64,000 bases of DNA from Acidobacteriota bacterium. Its GTDB lineage: Bacteria > Acidobacteriota > Vicinamibacteria > Vicinamibacterales > Fen-181. Below the pieces are notes generated by a model that saw nothing but the letters and a program-made list of their open reading frames with translations, made no database searches and was not told the origin of the DNA. The stretch is taken from positions 111,663-175,662 of the forward strand of contig PMZR01000119.1 in the NCBI GenBank assembly GCA_003170135.1. Reading direction: 5' to 3'. Positions 40,750-48,971 of the stretch are shown here, in pieces (within the stretch, counting starts at the first letter, position 1; each line of letters opens with the position of its first letter). The translations under genes and the position numbers were made by a program.

Positions 40750-41547
40750 ATGAAATCGATGTGCATCCTGCAGCAGGTGGTCGCCATGGAACGCCGCCTG
40801 CCGTCGGAGCGGATCCTGTGGGACGAGATCCGCGACGAGGTGACAGCCTACTTCGAGCAGTCGCAAGTCTCGCCCTGGAGCATCGAAGATGATGTCTACG
40901 GCGCCCAGGGCCTGGCGCTGAACTTCTTCTTCCCGCTGCGCGGCGACCGGCGCGGCCTCTCGCGGCTGCTGGGCCTGCTCTGCGGCCGCCATCTGACGGT
41001 CGACGCCTTCGAACTCACCTGCCGGGGGCGCACGGCAACCCACAGCCCGGTGGTCGACGTGGTCGTGCGCATGGGCGACAGCCACGCCGAACAGTCGGTG
41101 CTGCTCGTCAAGTGCATGCCGCCGCTGCGCGACGGCGCCGCACGCGCCACCGGCGGCGACGACCGCCCCGCGGCTCCACCGGCCGCGCCATCCGCGGACG
41201 AGCCCGTGTGCGACGTTCGCGTGCCGGAACTGGCGCGCGGCCAGCGCCTCGCCGAGCACCTGGAGCGCCGCGGCACGGCCGAGCGCGTGGCGCTTGCCGT
41301 CGTGTACGACAACCGCGACGTGTCGCTCGCCGATCTGTGCACCTTCTGGCGTGGCACGCGCGCGGTCGACGACCGTTTCCACGCGTGGACCTACCAGCAG
41401 CTGCTGGCGATGGCCGGTTCGATGATGGCGGACGTGCCGGGCTGGCGCGCTTTCCTGTCGCACCGCTACGGCATCACGGCGATCGGCGCGGTCCGCCCGC
41501 ACGCCGCCGCGTCCACCGGGGTCTCGGACCAGTGCCGGTCGGCATAG
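40750..41547 (+). CDS. Protein of unknown function upstream of GspE-REC
   Basis: 265 residues from the ATG at 40750 (AAAGG upstream). No signal peptide or transmembrane segment. N-terminal two-thirds: 'LWDEIRDEVTAYFEQSQVS', 'LALNFFFPLRGDRRGLSRLLGLLCGRHLTVDAF' and 'VVDVVVRMGDSHAEQ'. A Pro/Ala linker near 135-155 is followed by a helical C-terminal part ('RVPELARGQRLAEHLERRG', 'YQQLLAMAGSMMADVPGW'). Codon usage supports this strand. It precedes the ATPase by 86 bp and may serve the same machine. The family was not recognised. Confidence 0.65.
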   Translation: MKSMCILQQVVAMERRLPSERILWDEIRDEVTAYFEQSQVSPWSIEDDVYGAQGLALNFFFPLRGDRRGLSRLLGLLCGRHLTVDAFELTCRGRTATHSPVVDVVVRMGDSHAEQSVLLVKCMPPLRDGAARATGGDDRPAAPPAAPSADEPVCDVRVPELARGQRLAEHLERRGTAERVALAVVYDNRDVSLADLCTFWRGTRAVDDRFHAWTYQQLLAMAGSMMADVPGWRAFLSHRYGITAIGAVRPHAAASTGVSDQCRSA

Positions 41548-41633
41548 AGGCGGGCCCCGCAGTCGGCGTCGAGGCCCCAGCCGAATCGTATGACGCACGC
41601 ACAGGTCGTTCTGTGCCATGGAGTAGAGCCAGG

Positions 41634-43730
41634 ATGCAACGTGGAGCTTCGGCCTTCGAGGAGTTGCTCATCGACGAGCGGGCACTCAATCGTCACGACC
41701 TCGGTCACGCCCAGCAGCACGCCGAGCGTCACGACATCGGTCTGGCCGACGCGCTCGTCGCCCTCGGCCTGATGTCCGAGGAGCGGGCCTACGACGTCCT
41801 CGCGCGCGCGACGGGCCTGCCGCTGGTCACGCTCGAGGAGGTCGCGGCCAGCGGGCTCGCCTTGCGGCTGATCCCCGAGCGGGTCGCGCGCCGGCACCTG
41901 GTCGTGCCGATGCAGGTGGACAACCGCACGTTGAAGTACGCGACGTGCCGCCCGTTCGACATCGAAGCCGAGCGTGACGTGGCGTTCGCGTCCGGCCGGC
42001 GCGTGACCGCTGTCCTCGCCCTGCGCACCGCCGTGCTCGCCGCGCTCGATCGCCTGTATCCGAAGCTGGGCGATCTCGAACGCCTGGCCGATCGCCTCCG
42101 AGCCGGCGAAGTGGTCGTGGGGCCCTTCGACCTCGCGGGAGCCGACGCGAAGAGCGGGTCACCCGTCATCGATTTCTGCAATCGCCTGATTGCCCGCGCC
42201 GTCGATGTCGGCGCGAGCGACATCCACATCGACTTCACGAGCGGCGGCGCGAACGTCCGCTACCGGATTTGCGGCGTGCTCGAGCCGGTGCTGACCCTGC
42301 CGGCCAGCGCGACGCACCCGGTGCGCAATCGCTTCAAGATCATGGCGTCTGCCGATATCGCCGTGCACAACCGCCCGCAGGACGGCGCGTTCCGGCTCGC
42401 GGTCGACGGCCGGCCCATCGACGTCCGCCTCTCCTCGCTGCCGACGATCGACGGCGAGAAGCTGGTCATGCGCGTCATTGACGCCCAGAGCACGCCCAAG
42501 AAGCTCGTTGATCTCGGGTACGACCCGGACACGCTCGCCCGGCTGATGCGGTGCCTCGCGCGGCCGGACGGCCTCATGCTGGCCACCGGCCCGACCGGCT
42601 CGGGCAAGACCACGGCGCTCTACGCCGCCCTCGATCATCTGCGGACGGCCGCGACCAACATCGTCAGCGTCGAGGATCCGGTCGAGCGCACCGTGCCGGG
42701 CGTCGCGCAGATCCCGGTCAACGCGCGCGCCGGGAACACCTTCGCCGCCATTCTCAAGTCCCTGCTCCGCCAGGACCCGAACATCATCATGGTCGGCGAG
42801 GTGCGCGACGCCGAGGTCGCACAGATCGTCGGCCAGGCGGCCTACACGGGGCACCTCGTCCTGACATCGGTCCATACCATCGATGCCGCGACGGCCGTCA
42901 CGCGGCTCATGAACCTCGGCCTCGAGCCGTTCAAGATCGCCGAGAGCCTGTCAGGCATTCTGGCGCAACGACTCGTCCGCTCCCTCTGCCCCCACTGCCG
43001 GGACCTGAACGACGAGGTCGAGGCGCGCCGGCTCGGGCAACTGCACCACATGGCCGCGATTCCCGCGTCGGCAGGTCCCGGCTGCGAGCGGTGCAAGCAG
43101 ACGGGCTACGCGGGGCGGGTGCCGATCGTCGAACTGCTCACCCCGTCCGAGAGCCTGCGCGCGACGATCGCGCAGGACGCCACGGCCCACGAGATTCGCA
43201 TGGCCATGCAGGCCGCGGGCATCCCGACCATGCGGCAGCGCGCGCTCGAACTGGTGGCGGCAGGGGTCACCTCGATCGAGGAGATCGATCGCGTGCTCTC
43301 GGGCGACGACGCCCAGACCGCCGGGCCGCGATCGCAGCGCCGCGTGCTCGTCGTGGACGACGACGCGATCACCCGGATGCTGGTCAAGCTGCTGCTCGAG
43401 CGCGAGCAGTACGAGGTGCTCGAAGCGATCCACGGCCGCCACGCGGTCGAGGTCGCCGCCCGCGAGCACCCGGACCTGCTTCTGATCGATCTCAACATGC
43501 CCGAGATGGATGGCTACCAGGCGATCGCCCGCATGCGACGCGAGCTCTCGCTCACCACCATGCCCATCATCGTGCTGACATCCGAGGACGGCCCGGGCGT
43601 GGAACGCCGGGTCCTCGATCTGGGCGCCGACGACTACATCATCAAGCCATTCGACGCCGGCGTCCTGCTCGCGCGCGTGCAGGCGGTCTTCCGGCGCAAT
43701 GGCGCGGTGGCGGATTCGGCCGCGGCATAA
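41634..43730 (+). CDS. GspE/PilB-type secretion ATPase fused to a C-terminal receiver domain
   Basis: 698 residues. An N-terminal T2SSE_N-like domain (approx. 1-130) is followed by the hexameric motor ATPase (approx. 165-550): Walker A 'GPTGSGKTTALYAAL' (approx. 319-333), Asp box 'SVEDPVERTVPGVAQ', Walker B 'IIMVGEVRDAEVA', His box 'HLVLTSVHTIDAATA', and the zinc tetracysteine CPHC (452) with CERC (484). From about 570 a complete receiver domain follows: acidic 'VVDDDAITR', phospho-Asp619 in 'LIDLNMPEMDG', Lys671 in 'IIKPFD'. This motor drives type IV pilus or type II secretion assembly. The receiver is an unusual addition. The start has GGAG ten bases upstream. Confidence 0.92.
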   Translation: MQRGASAFEELLIDERALNRHDLGHAQQHAERHDIGLADALVALGLMSEERAYDVLARATGLPLVTLEEVAASGLALRLIPERVARRHLVVPMQVDNRTLKYATCRPFDIEAERDVAFASGRRVTAVLALRTAVLAALDRLYPKLGDLERLADRLRAGEVVVGPFDLAGADAKSGSPVIDFCNRLIARAVDVGASDIHIDFTSGGANVRYRICGVLEPVLTLPASATHPVRNRFKIMASADIAVHNRPQDGAFRLAVDGRPIDVRLSSLPTIDGEKLVMRVIDAQSTPKKLVDLGYDPDTLARLMRCLARPDGLMLATGPTGSGKTTALYAALDHLRTAATNIVSVEDPVERTVPGVAQIPVNARAGNTFAAILKSLLRQDPNIIMVGEVRDAEVAQIVGQAAYTGHLVLTSVHTIDAATAVTRLMNLGLEPFKIAESLSGILAQRLVRSLCPHCRDLNDEVEARRLGQLHHMAAIPASAGPGCERCKQTGYAGRVPIVELLTPSESLRATIAQDATAHEIRMAMQAAGIPTMRQRALELVAAGVTSIEEIDRVLSGDDAQTAGPRSQRRVLVVDDDAITRMLVKLLLEREQYEVLEAIHGRHAVEVAAREHPDLLLIDLNMPEMDGYQAIARMRRELSLTTMPIIVLTSEDGPGVERRVLDLGADDYIIKPFDAGVLLARVQAVFRRNGAVADSAAA

Positions 43731-43775
43731 GCAACGACGCGCGCAGGACGGGTTGCGCGGATGGAAGGTGCCGGC

Positions 43776-44426
43776 ATGCGTGTGGTGATAGCCGAAGACG
43801 ATCCCCTCTCGCGCCGGATCCTGGAGGCGACACTGGAAGGCCGCGGCTACGACGTCGTGGTCACGTCGGACGGCCTGCAGGCGTGGAACGTCATCCGCCG
43901 GCACGACGGCCCGGCGCTGGCGGTGCTGGACTGGATGATGCCGCGCATGGACGGCGTCGAAATCTGCCGGCGCCTCAGGGCGTCGCCGGCCAGCAATTCG
44001 CTCTACATCATCCTGCTGACCTCCCGGACCAGCCGCGAGGATGTCGTGGCCGGCCTCGATGCGGGAGCCGACGACTACATCGCCAAGCCGTTCGATCCAG
44101 ACGAGCTGCGCGCCCGACTGCGCGTCGGCGCGCGCGTGCTGGACCTGCAGGTGAGCCTTGCCGAGCGCGTGCGCGAACTCGAGGAAGCGCTCGCGCAGGT
44201 CAGCCAGCTGCGCGCCTTGCTCCCGATCTGCGCCTACTGCAAGAAGATCCGCAACGACCGCGACTACTGGGAGCAGATCGAGACCTACGTCATGAAACAC
44301 TCCGGCGCCCGCTTCTCCCACGGGATCTGCCCCGAGTGCTTCACGAAATACGCCGAACCGGAGCTGGAGCGCGCGGCCCACGACGTCACGCACGCGCTTG
44401 AACCCAAGCGGCGGTCGTCTCGATGA
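43776..44426 (+). CDS. Response regulator with C-terminal four-Cys module
   Basis: 216 residues. Receiver domain 1-125: 'VVIAEDDPLSRRILEATLEG', phospho-Asp52 in 'VLDWMMPRMDGV', Lys in 'YIAKPFDPDEL'. A coiled coil ('RVRELEEALAQVSQLRALL') leads to C-A-Y-C-K-K (152-157), and 'YVMKHSGARFSHGICPECF' adds C-P-E-C (185-188): a CxxC-CxxC putative zinc or Fe-S module often found after receivers or PAS domains. No HTH is present. GGAAGG lies before the ATG. The stop overlaps the yfiR-like start (ATGA), so the two are coupled. Confidence 0.88.
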   Translation: MRVVIAEDDPLSRRILEATLEGRGYDVVVTSDGLQAWNVIRRHDGPALAVLDWMMPRMDGVEICRRLRASPASNSLYIILLTSRTSREDVVAGLDAGADDYIAKPFDPDELRARLRVGARVLDLQVSLAERVRELEEALAQVSQLRALLPICAYCKKIRNDRDYWEQIETYVMKHSGARFSHGICPECFTKYAEPELERAAHDVTHALEPKRRSSR

Positions 44427-45022
44427 ATCCGTATCGTGGGGACACCAACGTGCGCGCTCGAACGGTCGTGACTCACCGTTCGTTCCATCTGCCCGTGTGG
44501 GCGGCGGTCGCACTGTCCCTGATGGCCGCCCCATCCGCCGAGCCGCAAACCAGCATCGAACCGGCGCTCAAGGCAGCGTTCGTCTACAACATCGCCCGGT
44601 TTGCCGAATGGCCCGCCGGCGTGCTGCCTGTCGCGGCGCCGCTCCGGCTGTGCGTGGCGAACGACGCGGTCGCCACCGAGCTCGAACGCATGGTCGGCAC
44701 GGCCACCATCGGCGCCCACCGCATCGTCATCGCGCGCGTGGGCGAGGGCTTCGCGGCGCAGGGCTGCCACGTGTTGTACGCCGGTGGCCTGGACTCCGCC
44801 CGGGCGCGCCAGCTCATCTCCGCGTTGAAAGACGCGCCGGTCCTCTCGATCAGCGACTTCGACGGATTCGCCACGCTCGGCGGCATTGCGCAGGTCTTCA
44901 TCGAGAACGGGAAGATTCGATTCGCCATCAACGTGGACTCGGTCCATCACGCGCGGCTGCGCGTCAGCTCGCGGCTGCTGGGACTGGCCACCATCGTCAA
45001 GGATGCTCGCGATGCTCGTTAG
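44423..45022 (+). CDS. YfiR-family periplasmic protein (DUF4154)
   Basis: 199 residues with a signal peptide ('[18 protein letters not shown]') and the YfiR domain: '[22 protein letters not shown]', '[15 protein letters not shown]', 'CHVLYAGGL', '[21 protein letters not shown]', '[21 protein letters not shown]'. YfiR is a periplasmic inhibitor that binds the sensor domain of YfiN, a diguanylate cyclase, in Pseudomonas. Here the downstream partner is a hybrid histidine kinase with the same type of sensor domain, starting inside this gene's 3' end. The regulatory relation is inferred by analogy. Confidence 0.9.
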   Translation: MNPYRGDTNVRARTVVTHRSFHLPVWAAVALSLMAAPSAEPQTSIEPALKAAFVYNIARFAEWPAGVLPVAAPLRLCVANDAVATELERMVGTATIGAHRIVIARVGEGFAAQGCHVLYAGGLDSARARQLISALKDAPVLSISDFDGFATLGGIAQVFIENGKIRFAINVDSVHHARLRVSSRLLGLATIVKDARDAR

Positions 45023-47396
45023 TGTCAGCAGGGCGTTCCGCCGGTTGTCCCTTGCCCGCAAGCTGACCGCGATCAGCCTCGTCACGAGCGCGGCGTCGCT
45101 CCTGGTTGCCGGCGTGGTCCTTGTCGGTTACGACCTGTCCGACGCGCGGGCCGGCCTGGTCACCGACGTGGACTCCATGGCGCAGGCGCTCGGCGCCAAC
45201 AGCAAGGCGGCGCTGGCGTTCGGCGACGCGGACGCGGCCCTGGAAACCGTGCGCGTCGCCGCGATGGACCAGCACCTCGTGTCGGCGGCCATCCTGCTGC
45301 GCGACGGCACGCCGCTGGCCCGCTACGATCGCGACCTCACCGGCGGCGCCGCGCCGGCCTCGCCCGGTATGGCCGCGGCGGCGCGCCAGGGGAAGCAGCC
45401 GTGGCACGCCTTCGTGAATGGCCACCTGCGCCTGGCACGCCCGATCGTGCTCGACGGCGACCCGGTGGGAACGGTGTACCTCGAGGCGGACTTGGGCGAA
45501 ATCCGGGCGCGCGAAGTCCGTTACGCCGGCATCGTGTGCGCGACGCTGTGCTTTGCCTTCTGGCTGTCGCTGGCCCTCTCGACCCGCTTGCAGCGCGTCA
45601 TCTCGACGCCGCTGCTGCACCTGACCGAGATCACCCGCGCCGTCACGCGCGAGCGCCGGTACGACGTGCGGGCCGAGCCGGGCGGGGCGGACGAGATCGG
45701 GGAACTCGTGGCGGGGTTCAACGACATGCTGTCCGAGATCCAGCAGCGCGATCTGAAGCTCCTCGACCACCAGCAGGCGCTCGAGGCCACCGTGGAGACG
45801 CGCACCGCCGACCTGCGCGCCGCCAACGAGCAGTTGATCGTCGCGCGCGACCAGGCGATGGAAGCGAGCCGCGCGAAGAGCGAGTTCCTGGCGAACATGA
45901 GCCACGAGATCCGGACGCCGATGAACGGCATCATCGGCATGACCGAACTCGTGCTCGACACGCCACTCACGACCGACCAGCGCGAGTCGCTCGACGTCGT
46001 CAAGACGTCGGCCGGGTCCCTGCTCTCGATCCTCAACGACATCCTGGACTTCTCGAAGATCGAGTCGCGCAAGCTGGAGATCGAATCCATTCTCTTCTCG
46101 CTCACCGAAGTCGTGAACGACACGCTCAAGGGCTTCGCTCTTCCCGCCCGCCAGAAAGGGCTCGATCTCGTGCTCGACATCGGGCCCGACGTGCCGGTCG
46201 GGCTCGTCGGCGACCCGATGCGCCTGCACCAGGTGCTCGGTAACCTGATCGGCAACGCGATCAAGTTCACGGCGCGGGGCCGCGTGGCCCTCGAGATCCA
46301 CCAGGAGAGCCGCCACGACCGTCGCTCGACGCTGCACTTCATCGTCCGCGACACGGGCATGGGCATCCCACTCGACAAACAGGTCACGATCTTCGAACCG
46401 TTCAGCCAGGCAGACGGCTCCACGACCCGACGATTCGGCGGGACCGGCCTGGGCCTCGCGATCTCCGCGACGCTGGTGGATCTCATGGGCGGGCGTATCT
46501 GGGTCGAAAGCGAACCGGGTGGCGGCAGTGCGTTCCACGTGACCGCGACGTTCCCGGTGGCCGAGGTGCCCTCCGCTGCACGGGAGCGGCCGACCGGCAG
46601 CCGGGCGCTTTCCGGATCCCGCCTGGGGATCCTGCTGGTCGAAGACAACACCGTCAACGAACGCGTCGCGGTGGGCCTGCTGACGCGACGCGGCCACGAG
46701 GTGGCCGTGGCGCGCAACGGCATCGAGGCGCTCGCCGCACTCGACGCACGCGCGTTCGACCTCGTGCTGATGGACTTGCAGATGCCGGGCATGGGCGGAT
46801 TGGAAGCCACAGCCGCTATCCGCGTCCGCGAACATGGCACCGGCGCGCGCGTGCGGATCGTGGCGATGACCGCGCATGCGATGAAAGGCGATCGCGAGCG
46901 GTGCCTCGCCGCCGGGATGGACGACTACCTGGCCAAGCCATTCGAACCACAGGCGCTGTTCGACGTGGTCGAACGCACCACGTCGGGCACAGCCGCCAGC
47001 GGCGTTGCACCGCGCCACGGGCCAATCGACACCGCGGATCTGCTGCGGCGGCTCGGCGGCGACGAGAATCTGATGCGTGAGGTGATCGCGCTCTTCACGG
47101 TCGAGCTTCCCGGCCGCCTGGCGGCCGTTCACGCCGCCGCCGACCAGCGTGACGCCGAGCAGCTCCGCATGGCCGCGCACGCACTCAAAGGCATGGCGGG
47201 AAACCTCTCGGCATCCGAAGTGGTGGAGGCCGCCGCCGCGCTGGAGACCATCGGGCGCACGGCGGCGCTCGGGCAACTGCCAGCGGCCCGTGGGCGCCTC
47301 GACGCGGCGGTACGCCGCCTGACGCCGGCACTGGCCGCCGCGGAACGAGACGGTCGGAGCGACGCGATGCCCCTGCCCAACGCGGCCACGTCGTAA
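45012..47396 (+). CDS. Hybrid histidine kinase: CHASE8-HAMP-HisKA-HATPase-REC-Hpt
   Basis: 794 residues. TM1 (approx. 15-38) and TM2 (approx. 174-191) bracket a periplasmic CHASE8 domain ('[21 protein letters not shown]', very like the YfiN sensor). Then HAMP, DHp with '[14 protein letters not shown]' (His298), HATPase_c ('[14 protein letters not shown]', '[15 protein letters not shown]'), a receiver from about 537 ('[13 protein letters not shown]', Asp588 in '[11 protein letters not shown]', 'YLAKPFEP') and a C-terminal Hpt domain ('[12 protein letters not shown]', His723). A complete phosphorelay in one chain, likely controlled by the overlapping YfiR. The start at 45012 has AAGG nine bases upstream. 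Confidence 0.93.
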   Translation: MLVSVSRAFRRLSLARKLTAISLVTSAASLLVAGVVLVGYDLSDARAGLVTDVDSMAQALGANSKAALAFGDADAALETVRVAAMDQHLVSAAILLRDGTPLARYDRDLTGGAAPASPGMAAAARQGKQPWHAFVNGHLRLARPIVLDGDPVGTVYLEADLGEIRAREVRYAGIVCATLCFAFWLSLALSTRLQRVISTPLLHLTEITRAVTRERRYDVRAEPGGADEIGELVAGFNDMLSEIQQRDLKLLDHQQALEATVETRTADLRAANEQLIVARDQAMEASRAKSEFLANMSHEIRTPMNGIIGMTELVLDTPLTTDQRESLDVVKTSAGSLLSILNDILDFSKIESRKLEIESILFSLTEVVNDTLKGFALPARQKGLDLVLDIGPDVPVGLVGDPMRLHQVLGNLIGNAIKFTARGRVALEIHQESRHDRRSTLHFIVRDTGMGIPLDKQVTIFEPFSQADGSTTRRFGGTGLGLAISATLVDLMGGRIWVESEPGGGSAFHVTATFPVAEVPSAARERPTGSRALSGSRLGILLVEDNTVNERVAVGLLTRRGHEVAVARNGIEALAALDARAFDLVLMDLQMPGMGGLEATAAIRVREHGTGARVRIVAMTAHAMKGDRERCLAAGMDDYLAKPFEPQALFDVVERTTSGTAASGVAPRHGPIDTADLLRRLGGDENLMREVIALFTVELPGRLAAVHAAADQRDAEQLRMAAHALKGMAGNLSASEVVEAAAALETIGRTAALGQLPAARGRLDAAVRRLTPALAAAERDGRSDAMPLPNAATS

Positions 47397-47435
47397 GGTA
47401 GCCGCCCGTCTGCGTCCCCTCGCTCTTCGCCCGCG

Positions 47436-47457
47436 GCATTGCGCATTGCCCATTGCC
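47436..47457. repeat. Heptad array GCATTGC/GCATTGC/CCATTGC
   Basis: Three 7-nt words lie 40 bp after the hybrid kinase stop. The rest of the 284-bp gap to 47681 holds a short AT-rich stretch (CATAAAATTAG near 47475), a possible promoter region for the downstream regulator. No gene was seen. Confidence 0.55.
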
Positions 47458-47680
47458 GTGTGGCGCACCATGTCATAAAATTAGCGCGCTTGCCCTGACT
47501 TGGTGACCCGGTTCCCGCGAGGTCCAGGCGACGCCGGTGCCTGCCGAATCCCCCGCCCAACCGGACGTGCCCAGCGGCTCGCCAACCTCTTTCCCTGCTC
47601 CTGCTCCGGTCGGTCGTCACGCCCTGGCTTCGCGTCGCGGTGCCCTGGCCGTGCTCGGGGCTAATCGCAGAGGTGCCACG

Positions 47681-48325
47681 ATGAGAACCACTGTCGTGCT
47701 CGTGGACGACCACGCCATCGTGCGGGACGGACTTCGCGCCGTGCTCGAAGCCCAGGGACTCGACGTGGTCGGGGAAGCCGACAACGGCATCGACGCGATC
47801 CGCATCGTGCAGCAGCTGCACCCCGACGTGGCGCTGGTGGACGTGACGATGCCGGGCATGAACGGCATCGAGCTGACCCGGGAGATCTGCGAGCGCGCGC
47901 CCGCCACGCGAGTCATCATCCTCTCGATGCACTGCGGCTCCGAATACGTGTCCCGGGCGCTCGAGGCCGGCGCGGCCGGCTACCTTTTGAAGGAGTGCGC
48001 GGCGCGCGAGGTGGCCGATGCCATCGCCGCGGTCCGCAACGGCCGTCGATACCTGAGCCGGCAGGCGGCCGATCTGCTGGTCGAGGACTACGGCCGGCCC
48101 CGCAATGCGGAGCGGCAGGCGCTCGAGAGCTTGAGCCTGCGCGAACGGGAAGTGTTGCAGCTGGTGGTCGAGGGCCGGACGAGCGCCGACATCGCCGACC
48201 TGCTGTGCCTGTCGCCCAAGACGATCGATACCTACCGCAGCCGGCTGATGGCGAAGCTCGGCCTGGCCAATATTCCCGACCTGGTGAAGTTCGCCATCCG
48301 GCACGGCCTGGCGACCCTCGACTGA
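47681..48325 (+). CDS. NarL/LuxR-family response regulator
   Basis: 214 residues. Receiver '[19 protein letters not shown]', phospho-Asp54 in '[13 protein letters not shown]', Lys in '[12 protein letters not shown]'. The C-terminal LuxR helix-turn-helix (approx. 145-205) reads '[32 protein letters not shown]'. The ATG has GAGG nine bases upstream; a frame extension to 47537 is not conserved. A natural partner would be the HisKA_3 kinase at 55859, since NarL-type regulators pair with that kinase class, but they are not adjacent. Confidence 0.94.
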   Translation: MRTTVVLVDDHAIVRDGLRAVLEAQGLDVVGEADNGIDAIRIVQQLHPDVALVDVTMPGMNGIELTREICERAPATRVIILSMHCGSEYVSRALEAGAAGYLLKECAAREVADAIAAVRNGRRYLSRQAADLLVEDYGRPRNAERQALESLSLREREVLQLVVEGRTSADIADLLCLSPKTIDTYRSRLMAKLGLANIPDLVKFAIRHGLATLD

Positions 48326-48485
48326 TCAAGATTTCCCTACGCCAGTTGTCCTGATAGTCCGACAGTTACTAACCCCTTTCTTTACCGACACTAATGGCAG
48401 GGCTCGATTGCGTGCGCCGGGCGGTATTGGCCGGTGCCGGCCGGCCTGGGAACGCTACCGGCGCCGGGAGCCAGGGGGTGCGAAT

Positions 48486-48971
48486 TTGCGGTCGACCGTG
48501 CTCGTTGTCGAAGACCACGATGCGCTACGCCGTTCGCTTCACGAGTGGATCCAGGCAATCTTCCCCGATTGCTCGGTCGTCGAGGCGCGATCTGGTGAAG
48601 AGGCGGTGGTGAATGCCCCCCTGTTCCTGCCGGCGATTATCCTGATGGACGTCGGCCTTCCGGGGATGAGCGGCATCGAAGCCACGCGCCGTCTCAGGGC
48701 GCTGCTGCCGACTGCCCGGATCGTCATGCTCACGATCCTCGAATCCGACGCGTATCGGACCGAGGCGGCCGCCGCCGGCGCGTGCGCGTTCGTGACCAAG
48801 CGTCACATGCAGAGCGAGCTGCTGCCCGTCCTCGGCGCCCTTGCTCGAGCCGTTCAGTGTGCCGACGCCCGCTTCGGAGCGGAAGTCTGCATGAGCGATT
48901 CCGCCACTTCCTCGCCGTTCCACTTCACCCTGCCGGTCGCGGCCCACGCCGCCGCCGCCGAGGTCCGCTGA
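48486..48971 (+). CDS. Single-domain response regulator
   Basis: 161 residues from a TTG start with AGGGGG upstream; starts further up lack RBS and conservation. Receiver 'VLVVEDHDALRRSLHEWIQ', phospho-Asp55 in 'LMDVGLPGMSGIE', Thr in 'VMLTILESDAY', Lys in 'FVTKRHMQSEL'. The C-terminal 35 residues are not an output domain. Its stop overlaps the next start (TGATG), so it is translationally coupled to the hybrid kinase that follows and may be its phosphoryl acceptor. NarL-like receiver without HTH. Confidence 0.88.
   Translation: MRSTVLVVEDHDALRRSLHEWIQAIFPDCSVVEARSGEEAVVNAPLFLPAIILMDVGLPGMSGIEATRRLRALLPTARIVMLTILESDAYRTEAAAAGACAFVTKRHMQSELLPVLGALARAVQCADARFGAEVCMSDSATSSPFHFTLPVAAHAAAAEVR

Noticed and set aside
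39252..40787. 511-codon open frame on the minus strand opposite the MFS transporter
   Set aside because: Composition is Arg/His/Gln/Glu-rich with no hydrophobic or domain pattern, while the plus strand has a full transporter with conserved motifs. It is an artefact of high GC.
40639..41619. Minus-strand frame opposite the unknown gene at 40750
   Set aside because: Low-complexity Arg/Ala/Val composition without RBS or motifs; codon bias favours the plus strand.
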